Of a DNA stretch of 64,000 nucleotides, positions 37,514 through 49,591 are shown one piece after another. The notes beneath the pieces are model-generated. The model was not told where the DNA came from. It did not search any database and worked only from the letters and a program-made list of their open reading frames with translations. The stretch is taken from the NCBI RefSeq assembly GCF_002105155.1, contig NW_019028985.1, forward strand, positions 744,001-808,000, written 5' to 3'. The position numbers and the translations under genes were made by a program. The DNA comes from Lobosporangium transversale (taxonomy: Eukaryota > Mortierellomycota > Mortierellomycetes > Mortierellales > Mortierellaceae). Each line of letters begins with the position of its first letter. Within the stretch, counting starts at the first letter, position 1.

Positions 37514-38111
37514 GGCGAACTGCTGATTGTCGTTGAAGAGAGGGAATGAATGAAAAAAGAACTGTGCAATGGACTTAAAAAAAAAAAAAAAAAAAAAAAG
37601 GTGGCTTACGATTGTTTACTCATATAAATTAATTAGTGGCGGGGATCAAAGCTCCTGGAAGGTATGATAATTTACCATCACATCCTCAATTGGTTTACAC
37701 CTCCTTCACTCCCCATTCTCTTTTCACGATAATTGCTGGACATGGTTACCTAGATTCCCTCTACTTACGATGGAGTATACACCACTCCACTTTTAAGGGA
37801 TACATAAAAAAATAAAAGCATCGTAACTATCATTTAATATCACTCCCATAGCTGAACCTGACATTCAGCTCTAGATGTGGTCGCAGACACGCTTTGGTAC
37901 CGCATAATACCCCTTGGACATCAGCTCGCAAGGGTGTAGAGTGAACAAGAATCTTCTGACGACTCTCAATACACTCAAAAGAAAGAAGGATATAGAACGT
38001 GCTTTGTTTGGTTTTGTGGCCAACGTGTATATCATGGTTATAGTTCCCCTCTTGTCTTTCCATGATTCTTTTTCATTTATAGTATCATCCCGTGTATTCC
38101 CATCACCCATT
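37514..38111. other. Divergent promoter between SYO1 and the DUF7137-like gene
   Basis: Contains a poly(A) run at about 37576-37600 and AT-rich DNA. An in-frame upstream extension of the DUF7137-like gene to Met 37914 exists, but the signal-peptide position argues against it. Confidence 0.5.
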
Positions 38112-39435
38112 ATGCTATTCTCTTCATTTTATCTTTACACTTACTGTGCAAGAGTGTTCACAAAAACAGTGTTACGCTTTACAATTCCCTTGATCATTTC
38201 GACATTGCTAGTGTCTGGATTAGATATAAATCTTTTGGGCGCTCATGGTAACTAGCAGTTGTAAGCTGGTTAGTAAACTGCGTATTTAGGTGATGGACCA
38301 CAAAATTACAAACTAATTAACCACTTGAAATATCATGGCAAGGCGCAGTTGAACCCACAGAAGCTTTTCAGGAGTCCACAGACGCCACACCATTTAGGTC
38401 TTTCAAATCTGTCAATAGTATGTATGGTCATTTGAGCACTAGACGAGCTGGATTAGACATTGTAAAGGGTTCAGAAAGCAATGCAGGATCACCGCTAACT
38501 TCACAGATACCTCCTTTTCTAGCTCCGCAGTCTTCCAATACAACCATTAATAGTCCTAGCTTAAAATCTGTTTCTAGTCCCAATATCCTAGGCTCAAAAA
38601 TGCCTGTCAGTCACCTCAACTTGATCAGCCCAAAACCCAGCCAGTCAAACTTTCCGTTGTTTCGGATCGGCATGCCTATTGTCTTTAAGTGGGCCTTTAA
38701 TGGCACGACACTGATGTTCCCACCTGCTAATCTGACCGTCGATGTCTCTTTAAATTTAGATCCACCAAATGTCTGGCCCGTTGCAAATGTCTCAGGATCG
38801 ACCACCAGCGTCTTGTGGGATACCGCGAAAGCTAATAGTTCAGTGCTCTTTGTAGGCTTCTACACGCTGTAAGATGATCGCTTGGTACTACTGAAAATGA
38901 AATGCCTGGCGCTTGATCCTTTAGGTTGAATAAATCCGCTCATATGCTGAATGCCTTGGACATCCTTTTTTAGGAACATATACGATCCTACCACAGGAAG
39001 AAACGGCACGGTGACAAGCGGACACTTAGCCCCGTACTCAGGCCTTCGATTTGGTCTCTATAGAGGGGTAAAAAAAAAAAAAAAAAAAAAAAAAAGTTAA
39101 TAGATAGACTAGGATGGTTTGTGATTTTATTATCCAAATCCATTCTTATAATTTTAACATTGCATTGTGAATTAATTACAGGGCCCCAGCATCTCAAAAA
39201 CAGATGGTACGTGCGTCAATATATTGAAATGGTTTCTAATACCTTGAATGGTTGATTTGGCGCTAAGAATGAGGAACTGAGTTTTCTTTCGTATGTCCTA
39301 TTGCTAATAGGAAAGGACTGTGCATCATGTCGCTTAAGCAGCAGTGCGCCTGAAAAATTCTGGGGCTTTTTACAGATGCAACACACCATTCTTATTGTTA
39401 TCGGAGTGGCCATCATTGAAATGTTTAACCTTTGA
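38112..39435 (+). CDS. DUF7137-like secreted or membrane-anchored protein
   Basis: Five exons, 38112-38247, 38343-38868, 38974-39067, 39182-39206 and 39311-39435, sum to 301 aa. The N terminus has a hydrophobic signal/anchor (RFTIPLIISTLLVSGLD). A Ser/Pro/Asn-rich linker precedes a beta-rich domain: IGMPIVFKWAFNGT, PPANLTVDVSL, SGSTTSVLWDT, FYTLNIYDP and PYSGLRFGLYRG. This arrangement, followed by a Cys-X2-Cys element (KDCASCRLSSSA) and a C-terminal hydrophobic segment (TILIVIGVAIIEMF), matches the fungal DUF7137 pattern. It is probably displayed at the cell surface. The 25-nt fourth exon is required for the frame. Function unknown. Confidence 0.78.
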
Positions 39436-41261
39436 CTGCAGGTGCCCTAAATAAATCAAAGAAATGCAAACTTATCATCGCAAACGTAAATTGTCACACA
39501 CTACGTATATTTAAACAAGGATTTTCCATGGGTCGGAACATAGCTATTTATACACAACAGCCTCGGAGCAGGGCTCTCAAAAGCAGTTGTTACACTCGTA
39601 GACTCTGTCTGTGAAAATTGAAAATAGCTGAATGCACTAGTAGCTTCAACGTGTATACCCTCTCCTGACATGAACTACGGGTAAAAATGGATACACGCGC
39701 TGCACTGTTTTACATGCATAACAGATGTATACTGAATGCAAATCTGTGGATAAAATTAATCTATGAATATATGAATACATATATATATATATACATGTAT
39801 ACAAATACAGTATATATATGCCTGGCTTCTTAGATAGATATGCCTAAAGAATATGCTCCAAGGAGCAAGGTAGTAAAGCACCTGAAGCAATCGCGGAAGA
39901 TAGTGGTGGGAGAAGTGAAATGAGAGCCAAAAAAAAAAAGAGGTTATTGAGAATCAACTTACTCCATTAGGTTGTTCGCTCCATCTGAATTGTCTTTTCT
40001 TCATCTCGCTTCCTTTCTTTCTTTTTCTTGCTTTGTTATTGCTAATTGTCATTGCCATTGCCATCATCTCCCATTTCAGTGGACTGTAAATACTCAATCT
40101 TTGTTTCTTACTGGCACCTATTAGACCCAATTCATTCTTCATTATTATTGGTCAATTAAAATCCAGGAACATATTCAGGTACAGATAATTGTGGCGTGGG
40201 CAGTGACAGAGAATAGACATCCGGCCACCAAGCGGAAAAATCAGAAATGGCATCAACGACATTGATGCTAGTGATAATTGAAACATTAATAATGTATCGA
40301 TATGCAGAAGATGATCCATTATCGATTTCATTGTTGCTTTCAACTTAAAAAAACCACCAACCCCCCTCGTTCATTCCGATGGCGCTATTAATATTATGGC
40401 AGAACACGACATTCGCAGTTGTGGGGAACAGATATTAATGATTAGATGGTCGTGATGGTGGAGTAGTAACCAGACTGCACTGCTGGAGTAGGCCCATCTG
40501 CGGTTGCAGACATTCATCCGAAACTGGCTCTTTTATTTATTGCCTGTTTTGAGTGCCAAAATGAACGAGACCCAGAAATTACCATGTTCCTTTACCTTTC
40601 AATGGACCAATTGTATTGAGGATTAATGTGTACACACTCCACCCACAGTGCCTGACCTAATCGCCTATTCTTATTAAATGTATTTTCGTCTGGTCTGGAA
40701 TACATAGACATTCGCCCACTTCCCCTTCTCTTTTCTTCATTTCTATCGCTTCTTGCTTCACGACACATTATTCTCATTATTTTGCTTTGTCCCTTTTTTT
40801 TTTGACATTTGTGCGCGGCGAAGGACTTGATCTTTGTTTGGTACATTTGTACACCAATTTGCTTCACGCGCGTGTGGACCCAGCACAACCTCCTACCATT
40901 TTTTACACTTTATTCTTGCCTTTAATACAACCAAACCTCCTTGCTCCCCCCTTCTTTTTTTTGGCTTTGGGATCCTTCATTTCAAGGAGCTTCTTTGTTA
41001 GTTTTTTGTTTTTGTTTTGGTGAGGAACCAGTTTTTTTTTTTGTGATTCTAAACCCTGGTTATACTTCTCCTTCTAATCTTCGCAAGGTATCAACCCCCA
41101 AACATTGTGCTACCTGATGTGCGCCGTCTGAAATCAGAAGCGTAACCTTGAGTGAATGAGATGAAGAGCCCTCAAAGCAATAAAAAAAATATTTTCTATT
41201 TGGATTATAATAAGGCTGGGCTGATTGTGTTTGCTGATTATACATATTTGCTTCTATTTCT
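39436..41261. other. 1.8-kb gene-free interval
   Basis: AT-rich with (TA)n near 39779-39795. The last ~350 bp (about 40890-41260) are T- and CT-rich and probably carry the promoter and 5' UTR of the next gene. No coding exon is supported. Confidence 0.55.
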
Positions 41262-42800
41262 TTGTCAATAGAGAGATCAGCAATGTCCTCTTCGTTCTCC
41301 GCCAAAGCCAAGGCTGGGTCCCTTTGGCCATCCATGTCCTTCTTTTCTTTTGCTCCTCGTATGTCTTTCTCACCCTTTTCCTCCTTGCGACCCCCTTCGC
41401 CCTCTTCCCTCTTGTTAATCCTCTCCATCAGCTCATTCATCTGCATCGCTCTTGCAGAGTCTGCACCCTCCTTGTCTCCAGCAACTGCCTCCATCTCTAC
41501 ATTCTCGAAATCGCTTGTCCAAACCCAGACTCAGGTCTTGAATATACCCTCTGAAACGAAAGTCCTAGTTCAAAGCTCTGAAGAAGAAATCGGCTCCCCA
41601 CTTGAACCTTCCATCATCCACCTACAGAAACGACAGAATCCTTCCACAACTAAACCCAAAAATCCCTCTGCTACCATGCCTACACCCTCACCCTCACCCT
41701 CACCATCGCAGATTGTAGCCCTTGCAGACAGCAAAGGTGATATGGCCCTTTTTGGAAAACCATCTGTGATTGGAGCCTACAATCTAACCTCGGGCATCTT
41801 GATTTACAGTGCATTTTTGATTCTCTTTATTGGCGCCGTTGGATCTGCCACCTGGAGGCGTGCCAAATATCGAGATCAATTTCGGCTTCAGCAGCAAAAT
41901 AACATGGAAAGCGGTCGAACAGGTCCTGGAAAAGGCTCTAAGAAAGATGGTGATGGAGAGTTGTCCAAGCAGGCATCCATTAGCAAGCGTGCCTTAATGA
42001 AAGACATGGGACCTGGAGGAGTGCTAGGTGCCAATGAGGATATTCAGACAAAGATCGCAGCTGCTAATGGAGCTGGACGTTCATTCGAAGATAGGGACGT
42101 TAATCAGTCTGGCCTCGCTGTCCGCTTTGGGGAGAGCAACGGAAATAACAAGCCATCCGCTGGAGCTACTGGTCGTACTGGAGGCATGAAAAAGACAAAT
42201 AAAGGCGACCCTCATCAAGAAGGTTATGAGATGAATTCGTATGGACAACCCGGTTCAGCGTCTTACTATCAGGACAATCATGATACCACCGACTATAGCC
42301 GCCCACCATTAACAGAATCTGCAGATGCATATTATTCTTCTGGAAGTTCTCACTCTGGTTATCTGGAACAAATGGAAGACTATAATTCTCCAAAGTCCAA
42401 GGCTACTTCCTCACCACAACCTCAGTACTCGCAACCCATTTTTGTCCAGCGTACCAATTCGAGTCGAATGCCAAAGGCAGAATATCATGATGGTAGTCAC
42501 ATGAGGAGTAACTCGAACGGCAACGCCCAGGTCTCACGGATAGCCACACAAGGACTGCTGGATCGGTCCGGATCCGGTGGACGGTCAGGCGCAAACTCTC
42601 CTATTGATGGAGGCATCTCACGTACGGGAAGTAGCGCCAGCTCTGGTCGGACACGTGTTGCACCCAGCCCAACGTTGATGCATCCAACACCCATTGCACG
42701 GTCTAACAGCGCAAGACTACCTCCTTCTATGCGTATAAATACCTCTCAAACTTCTTCCAATCTTAGTCAACAAAACAGCAACTATAATAACTATTCGTAA
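41262..42800 (+). CDS. Ser-rich single-pass membrane protein of unknown function
   Basis: Single-exon ORF of 512 codons. Several in-frame Met could start it (41262, 41283, 41334, 41361); the last gives the cleanest signal peptide (SSLLLILSISSFICIALAES). A Ser/Thr/Pro-rich ectodomain contains HLQKRQNPS, a possible Kex2 cleavage site, then TPSPSPSPSPSQ. One membrane helix (SGILIYSAFLILFIGAVGSA) is followed by the basic WRRAKYRDQ and a ~300-residue cytoplasmic tail rich in Ser, Asn and Gly. This is a type I layout recalling wall sensors or axial-budding-type proteins, but no WSC or cadherin-like domain is visible. No family recognised. Confidence 0.75.
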   Translation: MSIERSAMSSSFSAKAKAGSLWPSMSFFSFAPRMSFSPFSSLRPPSPSSLLLILSISSFICIALAESAPSLSPATASISTFSKSLVQTQTQVLNIPSETKVLVQSSEEEIGSPLEPSIIHLQKRQNPSTTKPKNPSATMPTPSPSPSPSQIVALADSKGDMALFGKPSVIGAYNLTSGILIYSAFLILFIGAVGSATWRRAKYRDQFRLQQQNNMESGRTGPGKGSKKDGDGELSKQASISKRALMKDMGPGGVLGANEDIQTKIAAANGAGRSFEDRDVNQSGLAVRFGESNGNNKPSAGATGRTGGMKKTNKGDPHQEGYEMNSYGQPGSASYYQDNHDTTDYSRPPLTESADAYYSSGSSHSGYLEQMEDYNSPKSKATSSPQPQYSQPIFVQRTNSSRMPKAEYHDGSHMRSNSNGNAQVSRIATQGLLDRSGSGGRSGANSPIDGGISRTGSSASSGRTRVAPSPTLMHPTPIARSNSARLPPSMRINTSQTSSNLSQQNSNYNNYS

Positions 42801-43452
42801 AGTATGTTGGCTCTGAGTACGAACCATGACAAAAAAGGCATCCTTTTTGAGCTGATGAACCTCTTAGCGATATGCACAAAGACTAATATAAATAGAAGCA
42901 AATAGCATACTTTTAAAAAACATAAAAACTAAAATACCAAAAAGAAACGTCAAAATTCGCTACCCATCGTAATGTTTTCCGTAAGGAGTACTTAAAAAAC
43001 TATTTCCAGTACTAACTGGAAATGTCGTCAAGAATCAGTTTTCAAGACGCATGCTATCTGTCTAGATGAAAGACAAGTGATCTCCAATCAATGTGTGGAC
43101 TAGTCAGACGTGTTTATTCCGACGTTTGCTATGAGGCTTTAAGTGTAGTGCTTCAAAGTAAAGCCCGTAGTAGACTCAGATACCATGTACTTAGCGTTGG
43201 TATACACAAGGCAGAGGGGAAGGATAGTCAATTGTATATTCTATAATGCTGTTTGTAGAGAACACACAAAATATTTGAAATTAGGGAATCCAGTATTTTG
43301 AGTTGAGCTGATTCAAAGCCACACGGATGTTTGGTGCCATTAAAACCTTTGCTCAAAGCGGAGCTTTGATGATTGAACAATCCATTATTTAATTGCCACG
43401 ACTCTACTCTTTCTCTCGCTATCAACAACCTACGTACAATCACATATTCATC
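42801..43452. other. Interval upstream of NDUFA6
   Basis: 3' flank of the membrane-protein gene and promoter of NDUFA6. A small perfect hairpin lies at 43002-43023. No gene. Confidence 0.55.
43002..43023. other. Perfect 9-bp hairpin with 4-nt loop
   Basis: ATTTCCAGT and ACTGGAAAT flank a loop of ACTA, about 200 bp past the stop of the membrane-protein gene. It could be a 3' UTR element or chance. Confidence 0.5.
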
Positions 43453-44183
43453 ATGTCTGCTGCTATGGCTGCCCATCTTTCGGTGGTGACTTCTCAGTCA
43501 CCATCGCTTTCTGCTGCTCGCCAGAAAGTCATTCATCTTTACCGTGATTTCCAACGTGGTGTAAGTTAGAAGGAATATTTATTGCAGGAATTGAAGAGAG
43601 TTGATGTTTTTTTTTACAATGAAGGTCAGAATCACACGGAATCTGTGTTGCTCCAAGTTAACGAAGCTCAGGACTGGTTAAAACAGAGGATTGTTTACAA
43701 TACAGTAATGTGTTATAGATCTCTTACCAGGAGCTTGACGTCCCTCTTCATAGTTGACTTTTTATCAAGCAGGATTGGATTGCTATAGAAAACATAAATT
43801 TGGGTGTCTATGAGGAGGAAAGAAGAAAAGAAGGATCCGATTTTGTTACGACACTCGAGTTGACTTGGAACGCCATATTTTCTTTCTATTTTCTCATACC
43901 CATTGGAAATTTTTTCCCATAGGTTCCCGAGATCATGCGTACTCATCAGATTGATTTGCCCACATCCCAAATCCGCACTAAGATCCGTGAAGAGTTTGAG
44001 CGTCACCGTGATGTCAAGGACTTGGCGGTTATCGACATTTTGTTGCTCAAGGGTCACCAGGAATATCAGGAGACCATGAATGCTTGGAAGCAGGAAACAC
44101 ATATCATGCGATATTTCATTAAGGATGATGCCCCTCCTAAGCCTGAAGGCTTTTTAGAAAAGTTCTTGGCTGGTAGAGACTAA
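43453..44183 (+). CDS. NDUFA6: NADH:ubiquinone oxidoreductase subunit NDUFA6/B14 (LYR protein)
   Basis: Exons 43453-43560 and 43923-44183 give 122 aa (human 128). NDUFA6 is a LYR-motif accessory subunit on the matrix arm of complex I and binds the acyl carrier protein. The LYR triplet is at residues 29-31 (VIHLYRDFQRG), followed after the junction by VPEIMRTHQIDLP, IREEFERHRDVKDLAVID and the typical LLLKGHQEYQETMN and QETHIMRYF. Presence implies a functional complex I. Tail NDUFA6-like. Very secure. Confidence 0.95.
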
Positions 44184-45775
44184 ACTAATTTAGAGTTATC
44201 AAGACGAGCAATATAGGAAAGTCATAACATCGCCATCTTCATCTTCAGACGCGCATGTGCACAAAAAAAAAAAAAAAAGAACAAATCAATAATAATAAAA
44301 TAGAATAAAAAAAAAAAAAAAAAAAAAAAAAATACGAGCGACAACATTGCTGCTTGACCAGTACCCCTAGTCAATGTGTCTAAACGCAGACTGAGAAAGA
44401 TCATCTTGATACGGCGGCAGGAAAACTCTTTACAACACAAAATACCGCGTGACATATTGCAATAAAACAAAATTTCGCAGTAATGGATGAGTTGGTTGAT
44501 CAAAGAGAAATATTGTAGTGGTGCAAGAAAACTCAAGATGAAAATCTTGGAGTTGAGGGGATCAAGAGCAATGTCGTTGTATGCGGGAGATTGCCATGAC
44601 GGTTAATCAAGCTTAGCTCAACTAGCATAGTACATTTACAGAAAGAAAGATATCGTTGGAAACGCTCTCGCAAGTAAAGTATGTGCTTGGAGGTATATAT
44701 CCATTCAAAGCTATTTACTACATGTTGGCTTTAATTACTGTCTCTGAAGAGAAGGTGAGCCCAGTCCAAGTTTACAGAAAAAGAAAGAAAACATATATAC
44801 CACAAGTACATGTTGTACATGTACTGTACACTTTTGTATGCAATGCATGCAAAAGTCGGCCTCAGTTTACAATACGGCAGCTCTAGCCCAAAAAAAAAGA
44901 GTTAAGGACCCCTTCCCTTCCCCCTTTTACTCTTCCCGTCCCAAGTACACCATATGCGATTTTGATCCGCTCCCAGGTTACCTTTTCCTTCCTTCTCTCT
45001 CTCTGTCCGCGCTCTCTTTCTCTTCTCCATCTTCTATCAAAAAAATAAAAATAAAAATAAAAAGCACACTCACATTTCAACGCAATCAAATCATCTGGAC
45101 AATCAAACCAAATTCAAATTCGATTGTTCATCAGAACTTTTTATTTCCATTTTTTTTTTTTTTTTTTGTCAAGGTGAGTTAATTAGAGTAAAAGAAAGAA
45201 AGGGGTTCCATCTTCACTACGATATACAATCTTATGATATGGAAGAAAGAAGGGGACTTGACAGACAGCTATATGCTTAATCATCAATCAGGTCGTCGGA
45301 GATTCAAGGGACAGACACACCAGATAGAAAAAAGAAATGGGATTTGTACATCTTACTTTTTGCTGTTCATGGTTACCACAATTAACCTTAGTATCTTTTA
45401 TTTCTTAATGTGGCCAAAAGTTTTTCATTCACACAAAATGTGTCCATGCACCCACTGATCCTGCGCCACTGTCCCTGCACCCTGCACCGTGGACACATTG
45501 TCAATTGTCACTTTTCGAGTCAACCAAAAGAGGACTGTGCGCTATTTTACTTGCCCAACCGATCAGCTGCATGATAAACGACCAACCCTCTCTCACTTTC
45601 CTCCATCCTTATTGTGTATGTTGTTCAGTAGGACTCTATCTCTGATCACTTTTATTGGCACGCAGTGTTGTAACTACTTGCATCAGTTCGTGCTCATGTA
45701 GTTTTCTATTTTATTTTTAATTTTTATGCATTCTTTTAGGCATCTTGGATCCAATTGATTCAACTTCACTCTACG

Positions 45776-45811
<36 letters not shown>

Positions 45812-45851
45812 GTAATCTTTAATCCATCCTTTCTTACCCATTCGTCACACG
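44184..45851. other. 1.7-kb interval upstream of the arrestin-like gene
   Basis: Poly(A) runs at about 44263-44278 and 44309-44332; a pyrimidine block at about 44900-45035; a possible 5' UTR donor (caag/gtgagt near 45173) and a T run at about 45779-45807. An untranslated first exon of the arrestin-like gene is plausible. No coding gene is seen. Confidence 0.5.
44900..45035 (+). promoter_or_regulatory. CT-rich block, probable promoter of the arrestin-like gene
   Basis: Dense CCCTTCCC/TCTCTCTC sequence in the sense of the downstream gene, as seen before other genes here. It is about 800 bp from the ATG, consistent with an intron in the 5' UTR; inferred. Confidence 0.4.
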
Positions 45852-48800
45852 ATGAGTACTGGTCCTCATCCTGCCAATGTCAAGGACAACCAACAAGCAA
45901 CAATGTCCAGTAAAGAAAAGAAATCATCAAGCCAATCTAAAAACCAGACACCAGTTCTTATGCCCACAGACTCTTTTCCTCAAAAGCCGTGTGCTCGAAA
46001 TACACCAATGCTCTCCATTCAACCACACCATACTGAAATCTCCACAGACCGGCCATTAGTTTCGGGCCGACTTCTTTTACATATCCCAAAGCTCGCCACC
46101 AAACGATTCCATTTTGTTTCATTGGCTCTCCATTTACGACTCAAGGAGTCTATCGCATGGACGCGACAGGATCTGATTACGTTTGAAATAGAGAAACAAA
46201 ATTGGTCCCAGACAGTCTGGGATAAAAAGCTCATGCTGCCCTTTCAGGATCGGATAGTGGATGAAAGTGATGAGCCACATGTGGCTGTAGTCATGGAGCC
46301 ATCGAAAAGCAAAAGCCGGATTGCTATCGAAGCTGAAGAGTGGCGATGGGAATGGTTGATGCCTGTTACAGACAATGAGGTTCGCCCTGAAAGTTTCGAA
46401 GGTTCAATGGGCAATGTTTGGTATGAATTAGAGGCAAAGTGTCTCTTCCGCTGGGACGACATAGATAATGAGGGCAATTTGGAGACTGGTGAGCCTCTTC
46501 AAATGGTGGAAACAGTGTATGGCACAATGGTAGGCCAAGGATCAAATCGAAGTACGGGGACAGCCATCCTTGAAGGTAACTATATCAGTTATGAACGTTA
46601 TTATCACGATGAAATGGTCGTTTCTCAGCTCAACTAATTTTTTTTTTTTCCTTTTGTTGGCCATCTCCAAAAATGGTGTAGGCTCGACGAGAAAAGCGAA
46701 ATCTTTAGCACAGGCCTTCGGAAAATTGCGCATGGGATCCAAAAGCAAGAAAGTTCAACAACCTGGTGATTTTAAAGTCGGAAATCAACACGACGAGTTT
46801 ATCAAACGTAGTCTTCAGCAAAGAAACGACATCATGCAACAGTTAAACGCCTCAAATGATGTACTAGCAGAAAACAAGGGGGACCTTTTAGTTGCGTCTT
46901 CTTGGAACCAGAGCACGCCTCATCTAGGCATGCAATTACAAGACTCTGTAGAGACCAGCGAACCCACTCCTTTTCTGGTACGCAAGCTTATCAAGCTCTA
47001 TTTTATTAAACCTCCTCCCAGCATATCACTCGGCAGCCCATTCTTCCTGCCGCCGCCTTCTATGGCACTGCCAACCCTTCCAGGCACGCGTCGTTTAAAG
47101 GCCATTGTACCAGGAGCGCGTATTCAGGTTCAAGTACAGATCCCTTCATTGATCCCTACCCCAGGATATGCTCGCACATCGCAGCTTGTTCCAGATCACA
47201 AAAAGGGGGTCCTTGTGCCTAGCAAGAACAATGTTCAGCAAACTCAACAATCTCAAAATCATCATTTTTATCATAACCTTCATTTTCATCACCACCATCA
47301 TAGTGACAACCAACAGATTGATCAGAAGAGCCTAGATAGCTTTCAAGTCGCACTCACAGTTCGAAGAGTGACCATGGCCGAAATCAATAAGGATGACCTT
47401 TTGAAGAAGAGGTTTCTCAGCTCCACAGGACCAAGTTTTATTTCACCCTTTGCTTCAACTGGCCAAAGTCAATCCACCAACGCAGAGACCGCATTGGGTA
47501 AAAAAAATCTGCATGGCTCTAGTTTGTCAAGCTCTAGTCTAACGGATCAGTCTAACACAGGAACTGAACGGACTGAAAACTGGGATCGCCTTAAAGATGA
47601 GCAAACTTGGAGGAAAGAGATCCGGGTTCGCAAAGTCAGATGTGAGTTTTGGCAGAAAGAGAGCTATCGTATCCCTGCTCAGAAAAGTGGTGAACCGGAA
47701 GCGTCAAGGATAGTCAAATATCCCCTAGGACCAATGTATACATACTCTGAAAAAGAGCAGGAAGAGGGAAAAGCACGCACATCGCTGTACCTGTCTTCTC
47801 AACCAGCTCAACTTCAACAAGACGCTTTAAAACAGGGGTCTTCTGCTTCATTCGACCCCGGTGTTGTGGGTGGGGGCACCAGTGATGAGAAGGAGCGCCA
47901 GGTGCCGAGCTCTCCCACCTTAAATACTACAAACATTTCACTTCAAGCCCCAGTAGCTCCATACGCTTCTGTTAGGAAAGGGTCGGATGCATCTTTGCAC
48001 GCCCCTCCCAAGCTTTCTTCCGGCGTACCAGAGTGCGCAAACGCCTCTAACTCAACGCAGCCCTTCATGTTGCTCTTCCCTGTGCGTATGGACTCACCTA
48101 AACTTCGCCAGACATTTTCATGGCCTTCCGCTGAGACCCCAGCACCACTATACAACCAGTCACTTGATGTGTCTTCGTATCCCATGCCTAGGGGACTAAC
48201 GGGCTCCAGTGGTGACAATTTTCCATCAACACAAGCATTGTATCAAATGGCTATGATAGGCACAGCTAATGATGCTTCTGCAGGAGCGTCGACCGGGGAA
48301 GCTAAACTTCCATCAGCACCATCCGGACCAAGAGATATAGCACAAAGTAGCCACCCTTTATATTCTCGTAATCTCAATCAACTGCAAGGCCACGGTTTCA
48401 GCTCCGCCTCAACTCGAACACGGATTGAAATCAAACATTATTTGATCTTACGACTTTCAATCGATTTGCTAGAGTTCGAGGGAGAGTTGGATCCAGATGA
48501 TGAGCTTGATTTAAGGGCGATAGAAGAACAACAGCTGCAGCAGGTCAAGAAGAAACAAGTGCTCTCAGCCTACCAAGGCGCATCAGTAGTGCCAGGCTTT
48601 AATTCCAACTCCGCCACAAGTACCGATAGCTACCATGACAGGTCGATGACTGGGTTCCCAAATACGAATTCAAAATCGACTTCAACTGCTGCGCCCAAAA
48701 GCGAGGATTACGATGATCTTGACGACCATAGCCGTGGCCCTCGTTTACACCGCAGTAATAGTGGGGGAGATGAATCGTTGTATAGCCAATCTAATTCTTT

Positions 48801-49485
48801 GCTTGGGGTAGTATATGACTTTGAGGGACGGTGTGCTTCAAAGGATTCTCACGAGACTCTTAAGAGCAGCTCCTTTAGCAGCGGCGGACTCAGCCTTCTT
48901 TCAGAAGGGCCGGCCGTCGGGGCACTTGGCGCAATCGGAGAAAAGACGTCGTCTCCTGGCTTGGAGACGATAGTGAACCCACTAGCTGGTGGCGGAGGAC
49001 AATCAACTTTACAGCACCAAGTTGATGCAGGTCCTTTAAGCCATTTTGTGGAGCCGTCTTCGCGTTCTAGTACCCTTATTCGCCATCGATCACCAGCTGT
49101 TACGGTGCAAAAGCTGAAAGACTTTGTTATTAGGGTACCCATAAATGTAGTGACACAGGTGGATGATCCTTGCTGCATTGGTACTTCAGATGGAGCGAAT
49201 GCTGCAGAAATAGGGATTAACACTGCTATCACAGAGACCACCAGCGGAAGCCATTACTCAGATGAAGCTACGCTGAGCAGAGCGATGACTGAATTTGACA
49301 GCGAGCACAGATCGATAACAACAGCATATAGCAGTGAAATCGCTAGCACTGATAGTAGTTCTTATCAAGGCTTTTCTATGGATATGGGACATGAAAAAGT
49401 ACAACGGCATCATTTCAGAGCTGGTCCGCATGAGGAAGAAAGCCCAGAATACGTGGAGGGCCAGTTTTTGGTAGACCAAGAATAA
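45852..49485 (+). CDS. Arrestin-like protein, 1175 aa
   Basis: Exons 45852-46575 and 46682-49485 join in frame (AILEGSTRKAKS). N-terminal arrestin-fold strands: RPLVSGRLLLHIPKL, HFVSLALHLRLKESIAW, then EWRWEWLMPV and NVWYELEAKCLFRWDD. The C-terminal arrestin part begins around VRKLIKLYFIKPPPS and GARIQVQVQIPSL. The remainder is Ser/Gln/His-rich and probably disordered, with a late strand-like part (RIEIKHYLILRLSIDLLEFE). Fungal alpha-arrestins recruit Rsp5-type ubiquitin ligases to transporters through PPxY motifs; I find no PPxY, only single PLY triplets. The family call is moderate because arrestin domains diverge strongly. Confidence 0.75.
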
Positions 49486-49591
49486 GAAAAGCGTACGCAG
49501 CACCAGATGTGTATCTATTGATCATTGTATTTTTTAATATCTTTTATAATATTACATGTATATTAAATAAATAATTTTTTTTAAAAAAAAG

